Below are positions 5,957 to 12,850 of a stretch of DNA of 12,850 nucleotides, in pieces. Made by a program: the position numbers and the translations under genes. Every line of letters begins with the position of its first letter. Within the stretch, counting starts at the first letter, position 1. The DNA is from an uncultured Bacteroidales bacterium (lineage in GTDB: Bacteria; Bacteroidota; Bacteroidia; Bacteroidales; UBA932), in the NCBI GenBank assembly GCA_900322025.1, contig ONYJ01000030.1, forward strand, positions 1-12,850, read 5' to 3'. A model generated the notes under the pieces. It was not told the DNA's origin. It worked only from the letters and a program-made list of their open reading frames with translations, and searched no databases.

Positions 5957-7462
5957 CTACAAGGCCTCTGCGGCATCGCGAATAGCCTCGCTCATTGTAG
6001 GGTGAGGGAAAACGGTGTTTTTAACCTGTTCTGCTGTGGCACCTAAATCCAGGGCTAATACCATTCCGCCGATAATCTCCGTAACATCTGCTCCAATAAG
6101 GTGTACTCCAAGGAGTTTGTCGGTATCGGCATCGCTTATTAGCTTTACAAAACCATCTGTTTTGCCTGCAGCAGTAGCCTTGCCGGAAGCCATAAACATA
6201 AACTTACCCACTTTGTAATTGAGACCAAGTTCTTTTACCCTACGCTCTGTCATACCGGCAGAAGCTATCTGAGGCATGGTGTAAGTAGCACCGGGAATAT
6301 GCTCATAATTAATCGAATGAAATTTCACCGGCCTACCTTCCAAATCTACTTTCTTTTCGTCTTCTGCTATATGTTCCACACAGGCAACAGCCTCAGCTGA
6401 AGCCATATGTGCCAAAGCAGGAGTAGGTATTACATCGCCAATCGCATAGATATTGGCTACCCCCGTATGATAGAAATTATTTACTTGTATCTTGCCTTTG
6501 TCTGTGGTAATGCCTACATTTTCCAAGCCCAAATCTTGTGTATTTGGAGCAACTCCTACTGCACAAAGCACCCTCTCTACTTTAATTTTCTCTTCTCCCT
6601 TCTTACTTTCTACGGTTACAATAACATTTTCGGGATCTAAAGAGCCATCTTCCAACTTAGCCTGCGTATCTATATCTATACCGCAAACCTTAGTGCTTAC
6701 CATTACCTTCATTCCCTCCTTACGGAAACTGCGACTAAGCTGAGCAGATACTTCATCATCTTCCAATGGCACTATTCTATCTAAAAACTCTATCAGATAA
6801 ACCTCACTACCCATTGAGCGGTAGAAATATGCAAGCTCGCTACCTATTGCTCCTGAACCTATTACCGCCAAAGACTTAGGCAGAGATTTTGGAACAAGAG
6901 CACTCTTATATGAAATAATCTTCTCTCCATCGAATGGCGCAAAAGGCAGGGCTTTAGGGTGCGCACCGGTGGCAATTATTATATACTTACCTTCTATTGT
7001 GCACTTTCCGCCGTCCGAAGTGCAGGACTTTGCCTCTTCGCTGCAACAGTCTGGATTACACTCCACAGTTACAGAATGTTCGCCTGTTAAAACAGCCTTA
7101 CCGCGAATAATTGTAATTTTATTCTTCTTGAACAGAAACTCTATGCCCTTGCGCATCTTATCCGCTACATCACGCTCACGCTCAACTATCTTTGTAATAT
7201 CGGCCCTAAGATCTTTAGTACGCTCCGGATCTGCTACATTATCTCCATCAAAGGAAATTCCGTATGAGGCCAAGTGCTTGAATGCCTGAAAAGTCTCTGC
7301 AGATTTCAGTAGAGCCTTAGTTGGAATACACCCCCAATTCAGACATATTCCTCCAATCTCAGCCTTTTCTACAACCGCTACATTAAACCCATACTGTGCG
7401 GCCTTTACAGCGGCTACATACCCTCCCGGGCCAGAACCTATAATAATTACATCGTATTGCAT
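5957..7462 (-). CDS. lpdA: Dihydrolipoyl dehydrogenase (E3 component)
   Basis: FAD-dependent disulfide oxidoreductase that reoxidises the dihydrolipoyl groups of 2-oxoacid dehydrogenase complexes or the glycine cleavage system and makes NADH. Visible: the FAD site GSGPGGYVAA (9-18); the redox-active pair in GGICLNWGCIPTKALL (C40, C45); the NAD site IGSGAIGSEL (201-210); the second FAD motif YAIGDV (339-344); and FPHPTMSEA with the catalytic H487 and E492 near the C-terminus. It has no lipoyl domain. At 501 residues it is somewhat longer than the usual 450-480; part of the excess is a cysteine-rich insert at about 135-157 with Cys at 135, 139, 140, 147 and 154, just before IIIATG. The ATG lies 20 bases after the secA stop, so the two probably share a transcript. 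No E1, E2 or glycine-cleavage gene is next to it here. No hairpin terminator is seen between its stop and the convergent nucleotidase stop. Confidence 0.96.
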   Translation of the reverse strand: MQYDVIIIGSGPGGYVAAVKAAQYGFNVAVVEKAEIGGICLNWGCIPTKALLKSAETFQAFKHLASYGISFDGDNVADPERTKDLRADITKIVERERDVADKMRKGIEFLFKKNKITIIRGKAVLTGEHSVTVECNPDCCSEEAKSCTSDGGKCTIEGKYIIIATGAHPKALPFAPFDGEKIISYKSALVPKSLPKSLAVIGSGAIGSELAYFYRSMGSEVYLIEFLDRIVPLEDDEVSAQLSRSFRKEGMKVMVSTKVCGIDIDTQAKLEDGSLDPENVIVTVESKKGEEKIKVERVLCAVGVAPNTQDLGLENVGITTDKGKIQVNNFYHTGVANIYAIGDVIPTPALAHMASAEAVACVEHIAEDEKKVDLEGRPVKFHSINYEHIPGATYTMPQIASAGMTERRVKELGLNYKVGKFMFMASGKATAAGKTDGFVKLISDADTDKLLGVHLIGADVTEIIGGMVLALDLGATAEQVKNTVFPHPTMSEAIRDAAEAL

Positions 7463-7482
7463 TGCGATAATATATTTAATTA

Positions 7483-10400
7483 CTAATCAACACCTTGTCC
7501 ATGACAGTTTTTGTATTTCTTGCCACTTCCGCAAGGGCAAGGGTCGTTTCTGCCTACTTTCTTTTCGGCATGAACCGGCTGATTGCTTCTTTCCTGCCGC
7601 CCTGCTGCTGCAGCTGCCTGTGCCGCCCCCTCGTCTCTACGCATACTCATACGGCTCATATCTGTCTTTTTTCTGCGAGCCTCCTGACGAAGCATATTGT
7701 CGTTTTCCTCTCTTAATGCCAACTGGGCTCTTACCAAAAAAGAAATTACATCTCTGCTTATTTTTTCAATAACCTCTCTAAACAGGTTGTAACCTTCAAA
7801 CTTATATACTATCAGTGGATCTTTCTGCTCATAAGTAGCTCCCTGAACAGATTGCTTAAGATCGTCCATATCTCTGAGGTGCTGCTTCCAATGCTCGTCT
7901 ATCTTTATAAGCGTAACATTCCTAACGAGAGCCCTTTGAATTTCCTTACCCTTTGTATCTACCGCTTTCTGCATATTAACAATCAGCTGCAAAACCTTTT
8001 GGCCGTCTGTAATAGGAATGGCCACATTCTGATATGTTGCCGATTGAGATTGATGTATCTTTTCTACTATAGGATAAGTTTTAGTAACAAGAGTCTCTCC
8101 CCTTCTCTCTATTATTTCTGAAATAGCCTCTTCCAACTTATCGCTCAGCTCATTATTGGTAGCCTTAGAAAAGAAAGCCTCATCAAAGGATGGATCTATG
8201 GAAACTTGTGTAATCATTTCCATCTTAAAGCCTTCATAATCAAAGTTCTCTTTCTTAGAAGCCAACGCCTCTGCAAAATCTGCAATCATATTCTGCAGAT
8301 CTACATCCATACGTTCTCCATTGAGGGCATTATTTCTTCTGGTATAAATTACACTTCTTTGAGTATTCATAACATCGTCATACTCAAGAAGTCTCTTCCT
8401 TATACCAAAGTTATTCTCCTCCACTTTCTTCTGCGCCCTTTCTACGGAAGAAGACAACCACTTGTGCTGCAGCACATCCCCTTCCTTCATACCCATCCTA
8501 TCTACAAGCCTCGATATTCTTTCGGCCCCAAACAAACGCATAAGATCGTCTTCGAGAGAAACATAGAACTCAGAAGAACCCGGGTCGCCCTGTCGGCCTG
8601 CACGGCCTCTCAACTGGCGGTCCACCCTTCGGCTATCGTGCCTCTCTGTTCCTATGATAGCGAGTCCGCCAGCTTCTACAACACCGGCACCAAGCTTAAT
8701 GTCTGTACCCCTACCGGCCATATTGGTTGCAATTGTAACATTGCCTGCCTGCCCTGCATGAGCTACAATCTCCGCCTCTTTGGCATGTAATTTAGCATTC
8801 AATACATTATGAGGTATTTTTCTAAGTGTTAGAGCCTTACTCAACATTTCAGAAATTTCTACAGAAGTAGTACCAACCAATACCGGGCGCCCCTGCTTCC
8901 TTAGGTCTGTTATTCTGTCTATAACAGCATTGTACTTGTCTTTTCTGGTTTTGTAAATCAAGTCGTCTGCATCTATCCTGATTACTGGCTTGTTGGTAGG
9001 AATTGTAACCACATCCAACTTATAGATAGACCAAAACTCCCCAGCCTCGGTAGAAGCTGTTCCCGTCATACCGGCCAGCTTATGATACATTCTGAAATAA
9101 TTCTGCAAAGTTATGGTTGCAAATGTTTGAGTAGCAGCCTCCACTTTTACCCTCTCCTTTGCCTCAACTGCCTGATGCAAACCATCTGACCAACGCCTGC
9201 CTTCCATGATACGGCCGGTCTGTTCGTCCACAATTTTTATCTTGTTATCGATAAGAACATAATCTACATCCTTTTCGAACATGGTATAAGCCTTCAGAAG
9301 CTGAGTAACGGTATGAACCCTCTCGGCTTTTATGGCATACTCAGAAACCAGTCGATCTCTCTTAGATTGCTTATCTTCCACCGATATATTCTGCTTCTCG
9401 ATTTCTGCAACCTGTGCACCTACATCCGGCAACACGAAAAACAAAGGATCAGAAACCAAAGATGCTATATATTCGTTACCCTTATCGGTAAGTTCTACCG
9501 ATTTATCCTGCTCTTCTATAATAAAATACAATGGATCTGTAACTACATGCATCTCCTTGCTCTGGTTCTGCATGTAGAAATTGTTAGTGGTATTAAGCAA
9601 CTGCTTTATGCCCGGTTCCGACAAATGCTTGATAAGAGGGTTGTACTTAGGCAATGCCTTGTGAGCCCTTAACAAAGCCATACCTCCTTCTTTTGTATTT
9701 CCGGCTGCTATAAGTTTCTTCGCTTCGTTCAGATATCTTGTAGCTTCTTGCTTCTGAACATTATATATCTTTTCTACTATTGGCCGATACTCTTCATATT
9801 GCTGATCTTCTCCTTTTGGCACCGGACCGGAAATAATCAGAGGTGTACGGGCATCGTCTATCAGCACAGAATCCACCTCATCCACAATAGCATAATGATG
9901 TTCCCTCTGCACTAAATCTTCTAAATTTACAGACATGTTATCCCTCAGATAATCAAAGCCGAACTCATTATTAGTACCAAAGGTAACATCTGCCAGATAA
10001 GCATTTTTTCTTGCCTCCGAATTAGGCTCGTGCTTATCTATACAATCTACAGATAGTCCATGGAACTGATAAAGCGGGCCCATCCACTCTGAATCTCGTT
10101 TGGCAAGGTAATCGTTCACGGTTACCATGTGAACACCAAAACCTGCCAAGGCATTCAAGAATACGGGCAGGGTAGCCACTAAAGTTTTACCCTCGCCTGT
10201 TGCCATTTCGGCTATCTTACCCTGATGCAGAGCTATACCGCCTATCAGCTGCACATCGTAATGCACCATATCCCAGGTAATCATATTCCCACCTGCCATC
10301 CAAGAATTTTTCCAGATAGCCTGCTGCCCGTCTATAGTAACATAATCTGTCCTTGTGCTCAGATCTTTATCAAACTCTGTGGCCTCAACTACAACCTCTC

Positions 10401-10779
10401 CTTCCTTAAACCTTCGGGCTGTAGATTTCATGATTGCAAAAGCCGATGGCAAAACTTCGGAAAGCACAAGTTCTACTTCCTGATTTATTTTCTTTTTCAG
10501 CGCATCATCTTCTGCAGCCAGTTTCTCCTTCTCTTTAGCCGGAATATCCAGTCCTTCCAGTTGGGCTTTGATTTGTGCACGCTTTGCCCTATCTTCTTCT
10601 AATCTCTCTCTGATGGTAGTCTTTATTCTGCGCGCCTCCTCCCTAAGCTCATTATTAGACAATTTGTCTATTCTGCCATATTCTTCCAATACCTTAGCCA
10701 AAACAGGTTTAATAACCTTCATGTCTCTATCTTCCTTAGAGCCAAATAACCCCCTCAAAAACTTTGAAAATGATACCAT
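7483..10779 (-). CDS. secA: Preprotein translocase ATPase SecA
   Basis: The motor ATPase that drives unfolded preproteins through SecYEG at the cytoplasmic membrane. The 1098 residues carry all key parts: Walker A in MATGEGKTL (192-200), NEFGFDYLRDNM (271-282), Walker B DEVDSVLIDDARTPLI (300-315), the second helicase domain with TNMAGRGTDIKLG (685-697) and RRVDRQLRGRAGRQGDPG (717-734), the helical scaffold and wing, an Ala-rich linker, and a C-terminal zinc motif DPCPCGSGKKYKNCH (ligands C1081, C1083, C1092, H1093). It is about 200 residues longer than E. coli SecA (901). The extra length includes a charged, probably coiled-coil stretch at about 60-100 and much of about 325-500, which I recall as typical of Bacteroidetes. 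The ATG start gives the expected N-terminus (SKFLRGLFGSKEDRD). lpdA follows after 20 bases. The ferredoxin terminator lies just upstream. Confidence 0.99.
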   Translation of the reverse strand: MVSFSKFLRGLFGSKEDRDMKVIKPVLAKVLEEYGRIDKLSNNELREEARRIKTTIRERLEEDRAKRAQIKAQLEGLDIPAKEKEKLAAEDDALKKKINQEVELVLSEVLPSAFAIMKSTARRFKEGEVVVEATEFDKDLSTRTDYVTIDGQQAIWKNSWMAGGNMITWDMVHYDVQLIGGIALHQGKIAEMATGEGKTLVATLPVFLNALAGFGVHMVTVNDYLAKRDSEWMGPLYQFHGLSVDCIDKHEPNSEARKNAYLADVTFGTNNEFGFDYLRDNMSVNLEDLVQREHHYAIVDEVDSVLIDDARTPLIISGPVPKGEDQQYEEYRPIVEKIYNVQKQEATRYLNEAKKLIAAGNTKEGGMALLRAHKALPKYNPLIKHLSEPGIKQLLNTTNNFYMQNQSKEMHVVTDPLYFIIEEQDKSVELTDKGNEYIASLVSDPLFFVLPDVGAQVAEIEKQNISVEDKQSKRDRLVSEYAIKAERVHTVTQLLKAYTMFEKDVDYVLIDNKIKIVDEQTGRIMEGRRWSDGLHQAVEAKERVKVEAATQTFATITLQNYFRMYHKLAGMTGTASTEAGEFWSIYKLDVVTIPTNKPVIRIDADDLIYKTRKDKYNAVIDRITDLRKQGRPVLVGTTSVEISEMLSKALTLRKIPHNVLNAKLHAKEAEIVAHAGQAGNVTIATNMAGRGTDIKLGAGVVEAGGLAIIGTERHDSRRVDRQLRGRAGRQGDPGSSEFYVSLEDDLMRLFGAERISRLVDRMGMKEGDVLQHKWLSSSVERAQKKVEENNFGIRKRLLEYDDVMNTQRSVIYTRRNNALNGERMDVDLQNMIADFAEALASKKENFDYEGFKMEMITQVSIDPSFDEAFFSKATNNELSDKLEEAISEIIERRGETLVTKTYPIVEKIHQSQSATYQNVAIPITDGQKVLQLIVNMQKAVDTKGKEIQRALVRNVTLIKIDEHWKQHLRDMDDLKQSVQGATYEQKDPLIVYKFEGYNLFREVIEKISRDVISFLVRAQLALREENDNMLRQEARRKKTDMSRMSMRRDEGAAQAAAAAGRQERSNQPVHAEKKVGRNDPCPCGSGKKYKNCHGQGVD

Positions 10780-10812
10780 AAAAACTAAATTTCTAATTGC
10801 CTTAATATCCTG

Positions 10813-10842
10813 CGAATTTAATCATTTTATCCATAAAAGAAA
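10813..10842 (-). promoter_or_regulatory. Possible secA promoter
   Basis: On the minus strand TAAATTCG (10820-10813) differs from TAnnTTTG at one base, with TTTC (10842-10839, one mismatch to TTTG) 18 bases upstream. It would give a leader of about 28 bases. The -33 element lies inside the arm of the ferredoxin terminator. Confidence 0.35.
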
Positions 10843-10866
10843 AAGCTCGGCAACCCGAGCTCTTTC
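10835..10866 (-). terminator. Intrinsic terminator after the ferredoxin gene
   Basis: Read on the minus strand, GAAAGAGCTCGG and CCGAGCTTTTTC form a 12-bp stem (one G-U pair) with a GTTG loop, followed by TTTTATGG; T-runs lie both in the 3' arm and just after it. It begins 36 bases after the ferredoxin stop and before secA. The other strand has no T-run after the stem, so it should work only leftward. Confidence 0.85.
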
Positions 10867-10901
10867 AATGTAATTCAAGTGTAATGTTATATCACTCTAA
10901 A

Positions 10902-11069
10902 TTATTCCTGGGTAATTGCACCCATTGGGCATGCACCTGCGCATGTTCCGCAATCTGTGCAAAGACCTGGATCGATAACGTAAATGTCGCCTGATGAGAT
11001 TGCTCCTACTGGGCATTCAGGCTGACAAGTTCCGCATGCTACGCAATCAGAAGTAATTTTGTGTGCCAT
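10902..11069 (-). CDS. Small 2[4Fe-4S] ferredoxin
   Basis: A 55-residue cytoplasmic electron carrier of the clostridial-type bacterial ferredoxins. The protein begins MAHKITSDCVACGTCQPECP and ends GAITQE. It has two complete CxxCxxCxxxCP motifs: C9, C12, C15, C19 and C37, C40, C43, C47, each set giving three ligands to one cluster and the last Cys to the other. The near-equal halves show the usual internal duplication, and there is no extra domain. Likely partners are pyruvate:ferredoxin oxidoreductase or similar anaerobic enzymes, but none is encoded here. The gene stands alone: a strong TTTG/TAnnTTTG promoter lies upstream and a strong hairpin terminator downstream, so it is a single-gene transcript. 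The ATG at 11069 is the only sensible start. Motifs and length leave little doubt about the family; the physiological partner is unknown. Confidence 0.96.
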   Translation of the reverse strand: MAHKITSDCVACGTCQPECPVGAISSGDIYVIDPGLCTDCGTCAGACPMGAITQE

Positions 11070-11110
11070 AATTGTATTAGTTTTAAGTGTTAGTTGTTCT
11101 TTTAGTGGGG

Positions 11111-11140
11111 CAAATATACAAATTCCGCACCAAAAACAAA
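11111..11140 (-). promoter_or_regulatory. Ferredoxin promoter (Bacteroidetes type)
   Basis: On the minus strand TTTG (11140-11137) is followed after 18 bases by TATATTTG (11118-11111), matching the Bacteroidetes -33 TTTG and -7 TAnnTTTG elements in full. The -7 box is about 41 bases before the ferredoxin ATG, giving an A-rich leader of about 35 bases without a Shine-Dalgarno sequence. Best promoter match among the intergenic regions examined. Confidence 0.75.
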
Positions 11141-11160
11141 ATGTTGCAAAATTTGTAACA
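11132..11160 (-). terminator. Weak hairpin-plus-T-run after the M16 peptidase gene
   Basis: Five bases after the peptidase stop, the minus strand reads TGTTACAAATTTTGCAACA, an imperfect AT-rich hairpin (about seven pairs, one A-C mismatch), followed by TTTTGTTTTT. The stem is weak, so it may end transcription only in part. The T-run includes the -33 TTTG of the ferredoxin promoter. Confidence 0.4.
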
Positions 11161-11164
11161 AATT

Positions 11165-12850
11165 TTAGTACCCGAATATATCTTCTGTTTTTAAAATCAC
11201 CACCTTACCATAAGTTGGAGGTATGCTTTTAAGATTAAGCTCTGCCGTATTCCCTAATATACCGGTGTTGTATGTGCGATTCTTTATATACTGCTGCTGG
11301 TATGCTACAATGTCTGCAAGAGTTAAAGTAGAAATCTTGTCATACATTTGCTTGTCGTAGTCCAAAGCTACTCCCTTTTCTTTAAGAAAAATATAGCGCC
11401 AAATAACATCAGCTCCATTATACCTCTTAGTGGCCTGATTCTGCAGCGCATTAGCCTTGGCCACATCAAAAGACTTCTGATTGGCAGGCATATCCACAAG
11501 AATTTCGTCCATGGCATTCATAGCATCTAACATTTTATCGTTCTGGGTATATACCCTGGCCATATAGAAAGGAACTTCTCCAACTCTGCCCGGCAAAGAA
11601 GTGGACGCACTCGCATGATATGCCAAGCCTTTAGCCTCGCGAATATCTTGGAACACAATAGAACTCATTCCAGAGCCAAAATAAAAATCGTACAACGATA
11701 CTACCGCATCATTGGCAGGGTTGTATGGTATATCATCGTAAGAGATTACCTTATACATATTTATCTGATTAGCCTTGTATGGAGCAACGTAAACACAAGG
11801 AGTCTGGCTCGTCCACGCCTTAAATACCTTACTCGGACCATATTCTATCAGATTATCTGCCACCTTGTGCATCTGAGGCAATTTCTGTAACATAGAAGCC
11901 TTAGTTTCCGGGCCATAATAAACAATCGCATGCTGATGCCTCAGCAAGTCTTTTACAGCCGCAAGCAGTTCTTCTGAATTTAAAGCCATTATTTCCTTAG
12001 GCTTTAGGTTATTGGTCATAGGGTTATTCGGGCCATAGGTCGCATATAACATAACCCCCGCCTCATTATCGCCCTTGTCTGTCTTGTAATTTAACAAACT
12101 CTTAACCCAATTCTGTTTCATAACCTCAAGTAAGGCCTCATCGGCTTTTGCATTTTCTAATACATTCTCCATCAACAAACAAGCCTCGTCCATTGTAGAA
12201 GCTATTCCTGAAAGAGAGATGGTTACATCGTTCCGAAAAGCATTAGTTGTAAACGAACAAGCCAAATCGTAAAACTTAGTCTTAATCTGCTCTGCACGGA
12301 GAGAATCTGTTCCCAATGCCTGCAAATAAGACAGAGCGCACGGCAAAATTCTATTGTCGTTAGAACCATTGGTAAAATAGTATGCCAAGCTAAATAATTG
12401 ATTATCCGGATTATGCTTGTAGTAGAAAGTCTGACCGTTAGGTAATGTTTCTATGCTCATATCCTTTTCAAAATCAATAAATACCGGTTGAATAGGTTTT
12501 GCTGAATTTGCCAAAACTTCCATATCCCTGAGGAAACGGCTGGAAGAGTCTCTGTTTGTGCGAATTGATGTAATAGAAGGCTTTTCAAGAGTTTTAACAC
12601 CCTCTTGTGGACCTTGTAATTTATTCACTTGCACATAATTATCTCTAAGATAACGATTAGCAAAAGCCACCACATCTGCCTTTGTTATCTTAGAAAGCCG
12701 CTCTCCAAGACCAAGAACATACTCCCACGGCAAACGGTTTATAAAAGCATTATACTGCCAGCCTGCAACAGCCCTGTAGGAATCCTGAGCACGCATTCTG
12801 CTAAGATTGGCATTATTTACAATAGACTTCAATATGTTCTCATCAAACTC
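11165..12850 (-). CDS. M16 (insulinase/pitrilysin-type) peptidase, C-terminal part; 5' end outside the window
   Basis: The visible 561 residues are the C-terminal part of a large M16 family protein. Such Bacteroidetes proteins are often about 900-1000 residues, with four M16 domains forming a clamshell around peptide substrates, and are usually exported. The frame is open to the right edge (first visible residues EFDENILKSI), so the leucine codon TTG at 12832 is not the start. The first ~90 visible residues (SYRAVAGWQYNAF, then LSKITKADVVAFANRYL) look like the end of the second domain. After a linker, a third domain begins near ETLPNGQTFYYKHNP. The fourth domain holds FGSGMSSIVFQDIREAKGLAY (nucleotides about 11620-11680), the conserved G-x-R-E-x-x-G-L-A-Y region that helps bind substrate. 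The zinc motif HxxEH belongs to the first domain and cannot be checked here, nor can the signal peptide. Neighbour: the ferredoxin gene follows after 95 bases with its own promoter. Confidence 0.93.
   Translation of the reverse strand, partial: EFDENILKSIVNNANLSRMRAQDSYRAVAGWQYNAFINRLPWEYVLGLGERLSKITKADVVAFANRYLRDNYVQVNKLQGPQEGVKTLEKPSITSIRTNRDSSSRFLRDMEVLANSAKPIQPVFIDFEKDMSIETLPNGQTFYYKHNPDNQLFSLAYYFTNGSNDNRILPCALSYLQALGTDSLRAEQIKTKFYDLACSFTTNAFRNDVTISLSGIASTMDEACLLMENVLENAKADEALLEVMKQNWVKSLLNYKTDKGDNEAGVMLYATYGPNNPMTNNLKPKEIMALNSEELLAAVKDLLRHQHAIVYYGPETKASMLQKLPQMHKVADNLIEYGPSKVFKAWTSQTPCVYVAPYKANQINMYKVISYDDIPYNPANDAVVSLYDFYFGSGMSSIVFQDIREAKGLAYHASASTSLPGRVGEVPFYMARVYTQNDKMLDAMNAMDEILVDMPANQKSFDVAKANALQNQATKRYNGADVIWRYIFLKEKGVALDYDKQMYDKISTLTLADIVAYQQQYIKNRTYNTGILGNTAELNLKSIPPTYGKVVILKTEDIFGY

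Noticed and set aside
8206..8790. Open frame of 194 codons on the plus strand, antisense to secA
   Set aside because: It lies entirely opposite a highly conserved part of SecA, has no recognisable motif, and its Cys/His/Leu-rich make-up is typical of the complement of a coding strand.
12830..12832. TTG at 12832 as start of the M16 peptidase gene
   Set aside because: The frame stays open to the window edge and the sequence there is already the inside of the second M16 domain, so the gene is cut by the window.

Overview
The window looks like an ordinary, mostly housekeeping stretch of a Bacteroidetes chromosome, most likely order Bacteroidales; the genus cannot be told. The evidence is the SecA of 1098 residues with extra segments seen in this phylum, a DUF4199 membrane protein next to a polyprenyl-phosphate-type glycosyltransferase, moderately AT-rich DNA, leaders without clear Shine-Dalgarno sequences, and several matches to the Bacteroidetes promoter form (TTTG at -33, TAnnTTTG at -7). 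Nearly all of the window codes. No gap exceeds 300 bases. I found no tRNA or rRNA gene, insertion sequence, prophage or CRISPR array.

Layout, left to right. (1) 1-1335, minus strand: the first 445 codons of thrS, whose 3' end lies outside the window. (2) 1336-1449: a divergent control region with two interleaved promoter-like boxes and a small hairpin in the thrS leader. (3) 1450-3000, plus strand: a DUF4199 membrane protein and a membrane-anchored family 2 glycosyltransferase, six bases apart. (4) 2997-3980, minus strand: an integral-membrane acyltransferase whose stop codon overlaps that of the glycosyltransferase. (5) 3981-4134: a second divergent control region. (6) 4135-5916, plus strand: a lipoprotein of the 5'-nucleotidase / 2',3'-cyclic phosphodiesterase family. 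(7) 5957-10779, minus strand: secA followed by lpdA, probably one transcript. (8) 10902-11069, minus strand: a 55-residue 2[4Fe-4S] ferredoxin with its own promoter and terminator. (9) 11165-12850, minus strand: the C-terminal 561 residues of a large M16 (insulinase-type) peptidase that runs off the right edge.

Functionally the genes are a mixture: protein synthesis (ThrRS), protein export (SecA), redox metabolism (dihydrolipoyl dehydrogenase, ferredoxin), envelope glycan or lipid modification (glycosyltransferase, acyltransferase, DUF4199 protein), exported nucleotide scavenging, and peptidase activity. Only two pairs look like operons: DUF4199-GT2 and secA-lpdA. No clearly new multi-gene system is visible. 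The points most worth a second look are the thrS leader hairpin, the interleaved divergent promoters, the terminator/promoter overlaps on both sides of the ferredoxin gene, a cysteine-rich insert in the dihydrolipoyl dehydrogenase, and the uncharacterised DUF4199-glycosyltransferase pair.
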